A stretch of 64,000 nt of DNA, taken from positions 51,675,069 through 51,739,068 of the forward strand of contig OY747712.1 of NCBI GenBank assembly GCA_963556495.2. The letters are read 5' to 3'. Position 1 is the first letter of the stretch. Every line of letters starts with the position of its first letter. Both the position numbers and the translations under genes were made by a program. The notes under the pieces are model-generated. The model was not told where the DNA came from. It did no database searches and saw only the letters and a program-made list of their open reading frames with translations. Positions 39,995-50,884 of the stretch are shown one piece after another. The DNA comes from Valencia hispanica (lineage: Eukaryota; Chordata; Actinopteri; Cyprinodontiformes; Valenciidae).

Positions 39995-40332
39995 TAAGGC
40001 AAGGCAAGGCAATTTTATTTGTATAGCACACTTTCAACAGCAGGGTAATTCAAGGTGCTTTACATGATTTGGTGATTTAAAAGAAACACATAAAAGAAAC
40101 ACACATTACACATGATACACAATAAAGCAAGAGAAAAAAAAAAAAAAAGCAAGAGAGCATGAACACATTTCATACATATAACATCAAGCATTTACTCAAA
40201 GGCAATTCTAAACAGATGGGTTTTAGTCTCGATTTTAAAGCAGTTCAGAGTTTCAGCAGCTCTACACTCGTCAGGAAGTCTGTTCCAGATAAGGGGAGCA
40301 TAAAAAGTGAAAGCTGCTTCTCCATGTTTAGT

Positions 40333-41754
40333 TCAGAGTCTAGGGATGTTTAGTAGGCTAGAGTTGGAGGACCTGAGTGGTCTTGGTGGCTGGTACCGTG
40401 ACAACAGGTCTTCAACATATTTTGGTGCTAAGCCATGTAATGATTTATAAACTAGTAGGAGTATTTTGAAGTCTATTCTCTGAGCTACAGGGAGCCAGTG
40501 TAAGGACTTTAGAACTGGGGTGATGTGCTCTACTTTCCTGGTTCTAGTGAGGACGCGAGCGGCAGCGTTCTGGATCAGCTGCAGCTGTCTGATTGACTTT
40601 TTAGGCAGACCTGTGAAGATGCTGTTGCAGTAATCAATCCGACTAAAGATAAACGCATGGATGAGTTTTTCTAGGTCGTGTTGCAAAATCAGTCCTTTAA
40701 TCCTAGAGATGTTCTTCAGGTGATAGAACGCTGACCTTGTTATTGCCTTTATGTGACCCTGGAGGTTCAGGTCTGAGTCCATTACTACACCTAGGTTACG
40801 AACCTGATCAGTAGTTTCTAGCTGTATTAATTGAAGCTGTGTGCTGACTCTTGATCGTTCCTCCTTGGGTCCAAAAATAATCACTTCAGTTTTGTTTCTA
40901 TTCAGCTGGAGAAAGTTATGGCACATCCATCCATTTATGTGGTCAATGCATTGATTTAGGATTTGAATGGGTTCAGAGTCACCTGGTGACATTGTAATGT
41001 AGAGCTGAGTGTCATCTGCGTAGTTATGGTAGCTAATGTTATTGGTCGCTATAATCTTGCCTAGTGGGAGCATGTAGATATTAAATAAGAGGGGCCCCAG
41101 GATGGAGCCCTGGGGCACCCCACATGTGATTTCTGTTCGTTCTGATGAAAAGTTTCCTATTGAAACATAGAAGTCCCTGTTCTTTAGGTAAGACTCGAAC
41201 CAGCCAAGTACTGTACCAGAGAGTCCGACCCAGCTCTCCAGTCGTTCCAATAAAATATCATGATCAACAGTGTCAAATGCTGCACTGAGGTCCAACAGAA
41301 CCAGCACTGTGGTTCTTCCACAGTCTGTATTTATGCGGATGTCATTAAATACTTTGACGAGGACAGTCTCGGTGCTGTGGTGAGCGTGGAAACCAGACTG
41401 AAAAGCATCAAAACGGTTTGTCATTGTTATGAAGCCATTTAACTGCTGAAACACAGCTTTTTCAATAATCTTACTGATGAATGGGAGATTAGAGATTGGC
41501 CTGTAGTTCTGCATTAACGTGTTGTCCAGATTTTTCTTCTTTAGCAGTGGTTTAATAACTGCTGTTTTTAAAGCCTGAGGGAAGACACCTGCTGGCAGTG
41601 ATGAGTTTACTATTTGAACAAGATCAGAACCAATAACATGAAGAACGTTCTTTAGAAAAGCTGTGGGTAGGATATCAAGACAGCAGGAGGAGGAGCTTAA
41701 TTGGATAATGATTTTTTCAAGGCTGTTCTGGTTTAATCCGTGGAATTCAGACAT
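40333..41754 (-). CDS. L2-b ORF2, reverse transcriptase and C-terminal domain
   Basis: The frame is open for 473 codons. RT blocks in order: [96 protein letters not shown] and the active site [14 protein letters not shown]. Then [51 protein letters not shown] and [19 protein letters not shown]. It ends at [17 protein letters not shown] and a stop, so the usual last 30-40 codons (LWNxLP...) are lost here by an early stop codon. The RT core itself shows no defect; upstream parts are shifted. Confidence 0.88.
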   Translation of the reverse strand: MSEFHGLNQNSLEKIIIQLSSSSCCLDILPTAFLKNVLHVIGSDLVQIVNSSLPAGVFPQALKTAVIKPLLKKKNLDNTLMQNYRPISNLPFISKIIEKAVFQQLNGFITMTNRFDAFQSGFHAHHSTETVLVKVFNDIRINTDCGRTTVLVLLDLSAAFDTVDHDILLERLESWVGLSGTVLGWFESYLKNRDFYVSIGNFSSERTEITCGVPQGSILGPLLFNIYMLPLGKIIATNNISYHNYADDTQLYITMSPGDSEPIQILNQCIDHINGWMCHNFLQLNRNKTEVIIFGPKEERSRVSTQLQLIQLETTDQVRNLGVVMDSDLNLQGHIKAITRSAFYHLKNISRIKGLILQHDLEKLIHAFIFSRIDYCNSIFTGLPKKSIRQLQLIQNAAARVLTRTRKVEHITPVLKSLHWLPVAQRIDFKILLLVYKSLHGLAPKYVEDLLSRYQPPRPLRSSNSSLLNIPRL

Positions 41755-41759
41755 TTTCT

Positions 41760-43468
41760 CTAAATTGGATTAGTTAGTCTTTCCACTGTTGCAAATAGAG
41801 TCCGTGCCTTATTAATGTTTCTGTTGATGATTTCAGAAAAGAACGATTCCCTAGCATCTTTTATAGTTAGCTGATATCTATTCAGTCTCTCTTTGTAGAT
41901 CTCACAGTGAACCTGGAGTCGAGTTTTCCGCCATTTTCTCTCGGCTCGTCGACACTCTCTTTTTTTCACTACGTACCAGTGGATTACGTGTCCACGGAGA
42001 CTTCTTTCTACCTGAGACTACTTTCACTTTAGTTGGAGCAATGGAATCCATGATGTCTGAGATTTTCGCAAGGAAATTATCTACCAACTTATTTACTGAG
42101 TTTGAGTTGGGAGATGAGGGGGATGTGGTGGAAGGATAAATACGTTTAAAGGTTTCTACTGAACTGTCCCCTAGAAAACGTTTTTTTATAGTGGTCTTAC
42201 TGTGGCTGGATAATTTAGCAGAGATGGTACTTTGAAAGAAAATACAGAAATGGTCAGATAATGCAATATTAATTACAGAGATGTCAGAAATATTTAAACC
42301 TTTGCAGATAATTAAGTCCAGAGTGTGTCCTCTATTGTGTGTTGGTTGTTTGACATGCTGGATCAGTCCGAAGTTGTGGAGAGTATCATCTAACGTTTTT
42401 GCTTGTCTATCTTGGGGGTTGTCGGTATGGATGTTAAAGTCCCCCACGATGATTAGTTGGTCATAGTCGATACATATTACAGAAAGAAGGTCATTGAAAT
42501 CATTAAAGAAGTTAGAGTTAAGTTTTGGTGGTTTATATAAACTTAGAAATAACGCTTTGTTAGGCTCATTTATCTGGGTGGCTAGGTATTCAAAAGAATC
42601 AAACGTGCCCAGGGTTACCTTTTTAAAGTTCATTGAGTTGTGAAAGATGGTGGCTACACCTCCGCCTCGTTTGTGTTTTCTGTTCTCGCTTAAGAAATTA
42701 TAATTTGGAGGACTAGATTCTATTAATGAAGTTGTTTCGTTATTTTCATCTAGCCAAGTTTCTGATTTAAAAAAAAAGGGCGTGTAAATTATGCTCAGTG
42801 ATGAAGTCATTGATAAGAAAAGACTTCCCGGATAGAGATCTAATGTTTAATAAAGCTAACTTAAGTATTGTGATGATTGGCAGCTGAACCTTCTGACAGG
42901 TTATCAATTTGAGATTTTGTTTAATATGAGAGCGTGTGGTTAACGGTTTATGTTTCCTGCTGCTGATAATCACTGATATAGCCTCAGGGGTGCCGGGTGA
43001 ATTCTGGGAGACGGTAGGGGTGGATTTCTTGCCCGGTTCCCTCAAATACCAGATATCTGTAATAATCAGTGGGGGGAAGCTCCCAGGCTTATGGACACTA
43101 GTCCCAGGCGTTTGGTGTAGTCTAAGTTTAGGTGTTAATTGTGTCCCAAATTTGATTTGCTCATTCAGTCTGTCTGTAAAGTTTCTAAATGGAGACTCAT
43201 TTGTTGTGGCTGAGTCACAGGAAGATGAAGACTTAATCTCTGATGGTTGTTTATCTGTTCGGTCCTGTGGTGTCATCATGACTTGCTGTTTTTTTTCGTT
43301 AAGCTCCGTCAAGGCTCGGATGTTCCTTACCTGAAGCCGCCCTTGGAGTGGTGAGTGATTTGGAGTTATTTCATCGCCTCGAGATATAGCTGGGGATCCT
43401 GCCAGCCGGATTGGTTTCAGTAAATCGAACACATCGATGGTATAAACCCTTGGACAGTCACAATACAT
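41760..43468 (-). pseudogene. L2-b ORF2, N-terminal region and APE endonuclease, frameshifted
   Basis: The frame from 43468 encodes a hydrophilic region and the first endonuclease block [20 protein letters not shown]. At 42770-42777 a homopolymer A run shifts the frame, and the second frame continues with [66 protein letters not shown] and NIALSDHFCIFF. A second shift near 41960 leads into 41760-41969 with YKERLNRYQLTIKDARESFF. Two to three frameshifts thus separate the parts. Confidence 0.83.
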
Positions 43469-43544
43469 TAGCTGGTTGAAGTTCTCTCACACACCGAGCT
43501 GCGCGGGTTCGTGGCTAGGCTAACCGTCTTCTAATACCAGCCAC

Positions 43545-46500
43545 TGTCCAGAAAACAAATTTTGTACAATTCACATGGGTTCCCCTCACCTCGACTGTAT
43601 GCCACACTTGTCCCCTGGGCTATGCCGGACACTGTCACCTATCCTGGTGTACATTGTCTTCATCCACCCACGTTTACTACTGGACCCCTGGATAGCTGCT
43701 AATTGTAGCATCACAATGACCCCTCCATCCACCATGCTCCGGTACCTGCCGAATCAACTCCTGGAACTTAACACTCGCCACACTAAACATCTCTGCCCTC
43801 AAGCAACTGAGTATTCTTCGCCGACCCCGCTACGTCCATAGAGGATCACGGCGGCATTTTGTTTACTCCGAGAGCAGGACCGGGAGCTCGACTCCTAGCT
43901 TGTGGGCAGCTGCTGGTACCGGTGTGCACCAACGGCGTCATCAGAGCGGCTGTGGCTTAGGTCATAAAACCTACAACCAACCACACCCAGGCCCCCTGCT
44001 GGAGGAAGCATGCAGTGCGCGCTTTGAGAAACGCGGAGTGGACCATACTGTGCTGCGATCTCTGGCAAAGTGGATTCCATTCTCAATTATTAAAATGGAA
44101 CTGTTAAATTGCCAATCACTCACAAACAAGGCATCCCTTATCCACAACTATATACTTGATCAGCAGCTTGATCTTATGGGCCTCACTGAGACCTGGCACA
44201 AACCAGAAGTGTTTTCTGCACTTAATGAAGCATGCCCCCCTGGCTATACATATCTGGAAAAGGCCAGGGGTAGTGGACGTGGAGGGGGTTTGGCAGTTAT
44301 TCATCGCTCCAATCTGCACCTATCCTCTGTGACTTTGCCAAAGTTGTCATCATTTGAATGCCTGTCTTTTACATGTCAAAATCCCATTCCGCTTACAACC
44401 ATCCTCATATACCGGCCACCTAAACCACACCCAAGTTTTATTTCAGAATTAACTGAGTTACTCTTTTGAGTGTGTACAACATCAAACAATGTGGCAATTC
44501 TTGGAGACTTTAATATTCATGTAAACTCTGCCACAAGTCAATACACCGCAGAACTGCTACAACTACTCGATACACTTAGTCTCAGACAGCACGTGACAGT
44601 CCCTACCCATACAAAAGGGCACACACTGGACCTCATCATAACAAATTTCTCTGTCAACAATGTTCATGTTAATGACCTAGGCATATCCGACCACAACGCC
44701 ATATCATTAGACTTCTCCCTTCCGACTTCACTTAAGAAGCCTACACATCAAATTAGCTTCCGGAAAACAAATGACATAAACCCTGAACATCTGTCCCATG
44801 ACTTACAAAACCTTTGCATATCTGCTCATCACTCTGGCCCTGACGCGCTTGTCGACCACTACAACACTGGACTGCAAGAGATACTTGATGCCCATGCGCC
44901 CCTCAAAACACGGACTGCAACATTTACACGCTCTGCTCCTTGGTACACTGGTGCGCTGCGTAGACAGAAGGCGGCTGGGAGGGTCCTTGAGAGGCGCTAC
45001 GTTGCCTCTGGGCTGACAGTCCATAAAATCGCCTACAGAGAGCACCAAAGATCATATGCTAAATCAATTGGCCACGCACGGTCACAATACTATTCCAACA
45101 ATATCAGCAATAATCCAGGAAACTCAAAACAGCTCTTTAAAACAATAAATCATCTTCTTGGCCCACCAGTCCAAAGACAAAATAACAGTACTGATGATCA
45201 GTGCAATAAATTTCTTGATTCATTTTCCACAAAAATCACTACCATCCGCTCTAACCTAACACCTGGTAATGTTTCGCCGTCCATTCCCCTAACCTCACCA
45301 CCAACTTTCTCTCATTTCATCCTCCCCACACACAGACAGGTTGAGACTCTTCACCGTCTGGAACATTACATCGGCATTTCACACACAGCACTTCAGTGGT
45401 TTCAGTCCTACTTGACTGATGGAGTTGAGTAGGTGGCCCTAGGGGGAGCCAGGTCAAGGCCCCACACCGTCACCGATGGAGTGCCCCAAGGGTCGGTTCC
45501 TAGCCCCACCCTCTTCTCCATCTATATGCTCCCCCTGGGCCACATCATCAGCAGGCATGGAGTTGCCTTCCACTGCTATGCTGATGATACTCAGCTCTAT
45601 GTCAGGTTGGACCCCACATCCCCCACACCATCACTCATCACAATTAACTGCTTGCCTGGAGAAGACAAGGGCATGGATGACTGACAACTTCCTCCAGTTA
45701 AATAGCTCCAAAACAGAAGGCCTCCTTATTGGAACCCCACATCAATTCCGGTCCTCCCCCATGACTGTTTACTCATTTGCTGGCCATGATATCCCTCTCA
45801 CATCCTCTGTAACAAACCTGGGGGTTTGATTTGACCCCTACTTATCATTTAACACTCACATTCAACACATCTGTAAGACTGCATTCTATCACCTCCGGAA
45901 CATTTCCAAACTCCGCCCCTCCCTCCCCCTTTCTGATGCAGATAGGCTGGTTCATGCCTTTGTCTCCTCCAGGCTCGACTACTGTAATGCACTCCTCATC
46001 GGGATCAGAGGCTGCAGTACATTCAGAACTGCGCTGCCAGGGTCCTGATGAGGGTGCGCAAATCGGAACACATCACACCCATCCTCCATAAACTTCACTG
46101 GCTCCCTGTTAGGTTCAGGATCTAGTAAAAGATCTGCCTCCTGACCTATCAGTGTGTCTATGGCAGGGCACCAGTGTACCTCAAAGAACTCCTCAATATC
46201 CACAATCCAACCAGACACCTCCGCTCCTCTGATAGGCACCAACTCCAGGTCCCCAACACTAAACTCCGCACCATGGGAGATAGGGCTTTCAAGGCGGCTG
46301 CGCCTCGACTATGGAATGCCCTCCCTAATCACCTAAGGGCGCCACAGTCCATTGATGTTTTTAAAAGTAAATTAAAGACCCATTTATTTTGTATCGCTTT
46401 TCCTTAAAAGTCTCATTTATGCATTTTAATTGTTTTATGTCTTTTCAATCTGTTGTGCCTGTAGCACTTTGAGGCGTGTTTTCATGTGTAAAGTGCAATA

Positions 46501-46545
46501 CAAATAAAATGTATTATTATTATTATTATTATAAAAGCAGTTTCA
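43545..46545 (+). mobile_element. L2-group LINE (family L2-c) with an internal RT deletion
   Basis: It runs from an unclear 5' start near 43545 to a 3' end with GCACTTTGAGGCGTGTTTTC, TAAAGTGCAATACAAATAAA and a (TTA)n tail at 46518-46545. Its orientation is opposite to the adjoining L2-b element, with the two 5' ends facing each other at about 43.5 kb. Confidence 0.82.
43900..46407 (+). pseudogene. L2-c ORF2 (endonuclease - truncated RT), broken
   Basis: Endonuclease: MELLNCQSLTNKASLIHNYI, LMGLTETWHKPEVFSAL, SGRGGGLAVIHRSN, LIYRPPKPHPSFISEL, a TGA at about 44467, then VAILGDFNIHVNSATSQYTA, HTLDLIITNF and LGISDHNAISLDF. Linker: RSAPWYTGALRRQKAAGRVL. After THRQVETL the frame jumps directly to HRLEHYIGISHTALQWFQSY, so RT blocks 0-3, including the HSTET and DLSAAFDTV motifs, are missing. 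Then [23 protein letters not shown] and the box [13 protein letters not shown]-terminal pieces HWLPVRFR-like, TRHLRSSDRHQLQVPNTK, LWNALPNHLR and FKSKLKTHLF follow in shifted frames to 46407. Confidence 0.83.
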
Positions 46546-47054
46546 AACAGCAAATACAGCTCAAACTTATGCGTGCGGCAACGCTAAACGAGCCAACTTG
46601 GTCAGCGCTTAAAAACACTCTAAACCAACAATGAACGAGATCTAACTCGTTAAGAACTCTATATTTCCTATTTATATCTGCCCAGACACAAGCTTAGCAT
46701 AAATGAACCGGTTCAGTCCTACTTTGCGTTGAGGGAAGTCCTGTTCACGAGGAGGAGAGCAAAATGTGTCCGTAGTTGAGCAAGAAAAGGAAGAGTTAAA
46801 AAACCTGCGCAGGATTTTTAGGACTGTGTCCCAACGTTGATGTCGTAATGAACTGTCCTGGAACAGTCCTGATAAAACTCAAACTGGATACATACACAGG
46901 ATGAGCACTTCGAAGCGTTGAAATGAGAGTTCTTGCCGGTCCAGTGGGTCAGAACAAAAGAGAATCTTTGAGATGTCCTCTGTATAGCAGGAGTTTCTGC
47001 CAAGAACCTCTGCTGAGAACAAATTTGAAATGGCCGCCACTACCACTCTTATAG
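46546..47054. other. Unassigned stretch between LINE L2-c and repeat A
   Basis: No recognised domain or RNA gene. It may be part of the same unnamed repeat as 47055-47690, but no second copy of this part occurs in the window. Confidence 0.35.
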
Positions 47055-47690
47055 CCCTTTGGCCGTGATGTCATCGTTGATGTCACCATGGGTTGCTACG
47101 GACCAATAGGAGTGTGTTGGGGGTCACCGCTAGGATTGCTGGGAAATGTGGTCTGCTCAGTCCATCTAGGGAAAATGGCTTCCAGCCGTCCAACAGTCTG
47201 TTCAGTTCATTTGACAAAAATGGAGTCCCAACAGTATCAAATCCCAGCTGTGTCTGGAGAGGTGAGAGCCGAACAGGAGAGGGAGGGGGATGGGGGCGTA
47301 AGGATTGGGGTTGTCAGGGCAACCACATCAATCAATCGCAATAAGAGCTCCAGTTTGGCCTGAGTTGACCTGTTGACGCTGGTCTCTGCTGTTCCCCATG
47401 GCACAACAAGCCAAGGTAAGTTTGTTGTTAGTCTTTATTAGCTTCTTTCAGCTTGTTTATTATATTTTTAATGAACAGAGTAACGAATACCAACAGATCG
47501 TCACTGTTTAGTATAAGTACTTTAGAATGAAGGTAGAAATGCGCCGTCTGGCTAATGTTATTGGGCAACACTTTCTAGAGTGTAGTAGTTTATCCTCCAA
47601 CTTTATTAACAGAATAAATAATGGAAAAAAAACCATCTTGTAGCGGGGCTATCGTAGTTAATACAGTTAGTAGTGTTTTCCCCCAGTAGT
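47055..47690 (+). repeat. Unnamed dispersed repeat, segments A and B (copy 1)
   Basis: Segment A (47055-47235) contains GCCCTTTGGCCGTGATGTCA and GTGTGTTGGGGGTCACCGCT; segment B (47300-47690) contains GGATTGGGGTTGTCAGGGCA and TTTATTATATTTTTAATGAA. Both recur at 54262-55150, but there B is inverted relative to A. No coding sequence is seen. Its class is unknown. Confidence 0.65.
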
Positions 47691-48087
47691 GGATCCACTA
47701 GAATCAACAGATCTTGGTGCAGCATGTCATGTTGCTTGCTTACTGTCAGTGTATAAAAAATCATAGCTACACACAGAAGCACAACAACACAGGTTATCTT
47801 GCAGGTTCATCTTCTTCCAACTTCAGGCGAGATGGCGGACAAACTGCTGTTTATAAGATCTCGCGCCAAAGCTCAGAATTTACAAGGAAACATAATTATT
47901 TTCAGTCAGACTTGAACAGACATTTAAGTGAACAATCATATAAACATTTATCCCAAAGTGTAGGTAAATTCAAGAAAATACTTTTGAGCTGACACGGCGT
48001 CCGGAAAACCGCAAGCTAAACTTACTGCTGCCAGCAGCAGCATCGGACAAAGTTTACCCGAGTGAACATGCTTACGCACATTTAGAA

Positions 48088-48503
48088 GTGACAACCACCG
48101 GTGCATTGAAAAGAAAGGACCCTCCTGTTGCCCAAAATACAAAAAGTGCCACGCCACCCATGAAGGTAAAAACTCATCAAGAACTGCCTGCAGACCCAAA
48201 CCAGACTCTGGTCAAGGCTATTGAGAAGCTAACTGATATGATGGATATATTTGGTGGAATACTCCATCATGGTGGCTAACATCTCCAAAATTGTGGAGAT
48301 AAATGCAGCAGAGATTTAAGAAATGCAAAGAAAATATCCATGCTGTAAAAAAAGAAATGCCTGGTCTCATCAGAGAAAATGAGGAGCTGAAAGAAAAAAT
48401 GATGGAACTGGAGAGATACAAAAGACATTGGAACCTCAAAATACTCTTCATGCATAATGTCGCAGCCTCTCCTAAGGGCTCTGTGTATACCATATTATCT
48501 TAG
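48088..48503 (+). pseudogene. L1/Tx1-type ORF1 fragment with coiled coil
   Basis: Two shifted frames encode NQTLVKAIEKLTDMMDIFGG and then FKKCKENIHAVKKEMPGLIR, ENEELKEKMMELERYKRHWN and LKI. The heptad-like, highly charged stretch followed by an ERYKRRWNLKI-like motif is usual for Tx1/L1-group ORF1 proteins. It ends in stops and has no RRM. Confidence 0.5.
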
Positions 48504-48774
48504 GTTTACATGCAAAGGGGGATTGAAAGTAGTTTCTTAAAGCTGCTGTTAGGAATATTTGAGGGAGCGAGAGATTTTTTTGAATTCCACTACCAAGGCC
48601 CCTCCTAAAACATCCAGCCCCATCTCAACAATTGTGCACGCACATCACCTGTGGTGTCACAGCGGGTCAAGAAGAAAGCAGAATGCGCTATTGATCATCA
48701 CCCGATTGTATTTTGTTATGGACATTTCAGAGGTGAGCGACTTCTCCATGGCTGACGCTCTCTTCCAGTATGGA

Positions 48775-50058
48775 AACAATATTGTTGCTAATCAAGTCTG
48801 TGAGCATCTAAACAGTAATGATCTGATTGAAGCTGTTCAGTCAGGTTTTAGAGCTCATCATAGCACCGAAACAGCACTGGTGAAGGTTACTAATGATATT
48901 CTCATGGCCTCAGATAATGGACTTGTGTCTGTTCTGGTTTTGTGAGATCTCAGTGCTGCTTTTGACACAGTCGATCATAATATTCTCTTAGAAAGGGTTG
49001 AACATGTTGCAGGGATCAAAGGAACAGCACTAGGCTGGTTTAAATCATGTTTGACTGATAGATTCCAGTTAGTTCATCTAAATGATAAATCTTCTTCACT
49101 CTCAAGGGTTACTTGTGGAGTTCCACAGGGTTCGATGCTTGGACCAATTCTGTTCACCATATATATGCTCCCAATTGGTAGAATCATTAGACAGCATGGG
49201 ATAAATTTCCACAGCTATTCGAATGATACACAACTATATTTATCCATAAATCCTGATGAACCCAGTCAGTTAGGTAGATTACAGGCATGTCTGGAAGACA
49301 TAAAAACATTGATGAATCTAAACTTTTTGCTTTTAAATTCTGACAAGACAGAAGTTGCCGTCTTCTGACCAGAAGTTCTAAAAAAGAAACTGATTAGTCA
49401 ATCCCTTCATCTGGATGGCATTAAATTGGCCCCCAGTAATAACGTAAAGAACCTCGGCAATATTTTTGACCAAGACTTGACATTTAAACCCCATATCAAA
49501 CAGGTTTCTAGGATTTCTTTCTTTCACCTCCGGAATATTGCTAAAATTAGAAACATCCTGTCCAGGAGTGATGCTGAGAAACTAGTCCATGCATTTGTTA
49601 CCTCAAGGCTGGACTACTGTAATTCTTTACTATCAGGAAGTCCACAAAATGCCATTAAAAGCCTTCAATTGATCCAAAATGCGGCAGCAAGAGTTCTGAT
49701 GAATATCAAAAAGAGAGATCACATTTCTCCTGTTTTAGCTTCCCTTCATTGGCTCCCTGTTAAATCCAGAATAGAATTTAAGATCCTTTTTCTTACATAC
49801 AAAGCCCTTAATAATCAAGCTCCATCATACATCAGAGATCTGATTGGTCCATATGTTCCTAAAAGAGCACTTCGCTCTCAGACTGCAGGTTTACTTGTAG
49901 TTCCTAGGATTTCTAAAAGTAGAATGGGAGGCAGATCTTTTAGTTATCAGGCTCCTCTCCTGTGGAACCAGCTCCCAGCTTTAGTCCGTGAGGCAGACAC
50001 TCTGTTTACTTTTAAGGCCAGGCTTAAAACTTTCCTTTTTGATAAAGCTTATAGTTAG
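48775..50058 (+). pseudogene. L2 ORF2 RT fragment
   Basis: The frame has [19 protein letters not shown], then a TGA in place of the Leu codon before [12 protein letters not shown] at 48943. It continues as [20 protein letters not shown], where the catalytic box has become HSYSNDTQLY (YADD to YSND, one catalytic Asp lost), and meets a TGA at 49367. The C-terminal domain 49426-50058 is open and ends FLFDKAYS. So it is inactive by two nonsense codons and an active-site change. Confidence 0.9.
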
Positions 50059-50445
50059 AGTGGCTAAGGTCATCCTGAGCTATCTCTGTAGTTATGCTGC
50101 TATAGGCTTAGACTGCTGGAGGACAGACTTACCAATTTTCTTCACTCTGCTACTTCCTTTTCTCCTACTACTCTCCAGTTGTATTACAGTACATTCTGTT
50201 ATTTCGACTGTTAACTTTGTTTTCTCTCAGTGTTTTTCTCTCCATAGAAGATATACCTGGTCTGGTATCCTGCTTGGCTGCAATGTCCTGTTGGACGGGG
50301 GGCATCAACTGGGATGATCCTCCCAGTAACTGAACATCCACTGTGTCCTGTTATCAACTTTTTACTTTCTGTAACATAGAAAGTTCTCTTATATCAGATC
50401 TTCTGTTCCTTCTGTGTATCTGCTGTGTCTCTCAAACCCCCAGAC
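48775..50445 (+). mobile_element. L2 LINE (family L2-a), RT half with 3' UTR, last part missing
   Basis: The copy enters at [14 protein letters not shown] and includes the RT, C-terminal domain and 3' UTR up to CTCAAACCCCCAGACGG, where homology to the copies at 1-711 and 38255 ends. The last 280 bp and the GAATTGAA tail are gone. It sits inside the L1/Tx1-like LINE. Confidence 0.88.
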
Positions 50446-50884
50446 GGGGGTTGCAGCAATGGGTCGTCAGCGCCGACGGGTTGTTCCGGGGGTTAGGCGT
50501 AAAGTGAACCACTCCTCGGCGGGCCGTGGAAGGCTGCTGTATTGAACCCCACTATCATTTTAAAGATTTAAAAAGCTTTGATACATAAATATATTCTCTG
50601 GACTGCAGCTTTAAGCACCAAACTCTCAGGTTTTAGTTCTTTGATGCGTTGCATCATATGGTTTATATGTTAAATAAGGGGAGGTAAACAATATCTGTGC
50701 TTTAGCCAAAAACAAAAACAAAAAAACTCTCACTTGCATCTTCAACACACTATATCATTACTTGCTGAATTCAAGATTATTTTCAGAATTTCTCTTTGAT
50801 CGATGAATGTTTTTACTCTATACGCTTCAGTTACACGAGATTCTGAGGCACCTTTCTGGAACCTAAACTTCAAACTTATACATT
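50446..50884. other. Unassigned stretch between L2 and L1/Tx1-like endonuclease
   Basis: Starts with a CpG-rich piece (GGTCGTCAGCGCCGACGGGT) that does not match L2, then AT-rich sequence. It may be L1/Tx1 inter-ORF sequence, but nothing is recognisable. Confidence 0.35.

Larger units (their letters stand above)
39995..43470 (-). mobile_element. L2-group LINE (family L2-b), nearly full-length
   Basis: Right to left: an N-terminal region (42767-43468), the endonuclease (41902-42810), a linker and the RT (40333-41754), then a 3' UTR ending near 39995 with AAAATTGCCTTGCCTTGCC. It differs from family L2-a throughout, but keeps the same domain order and the HSTET motif of the L2 clade. Confidence 0.87.
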
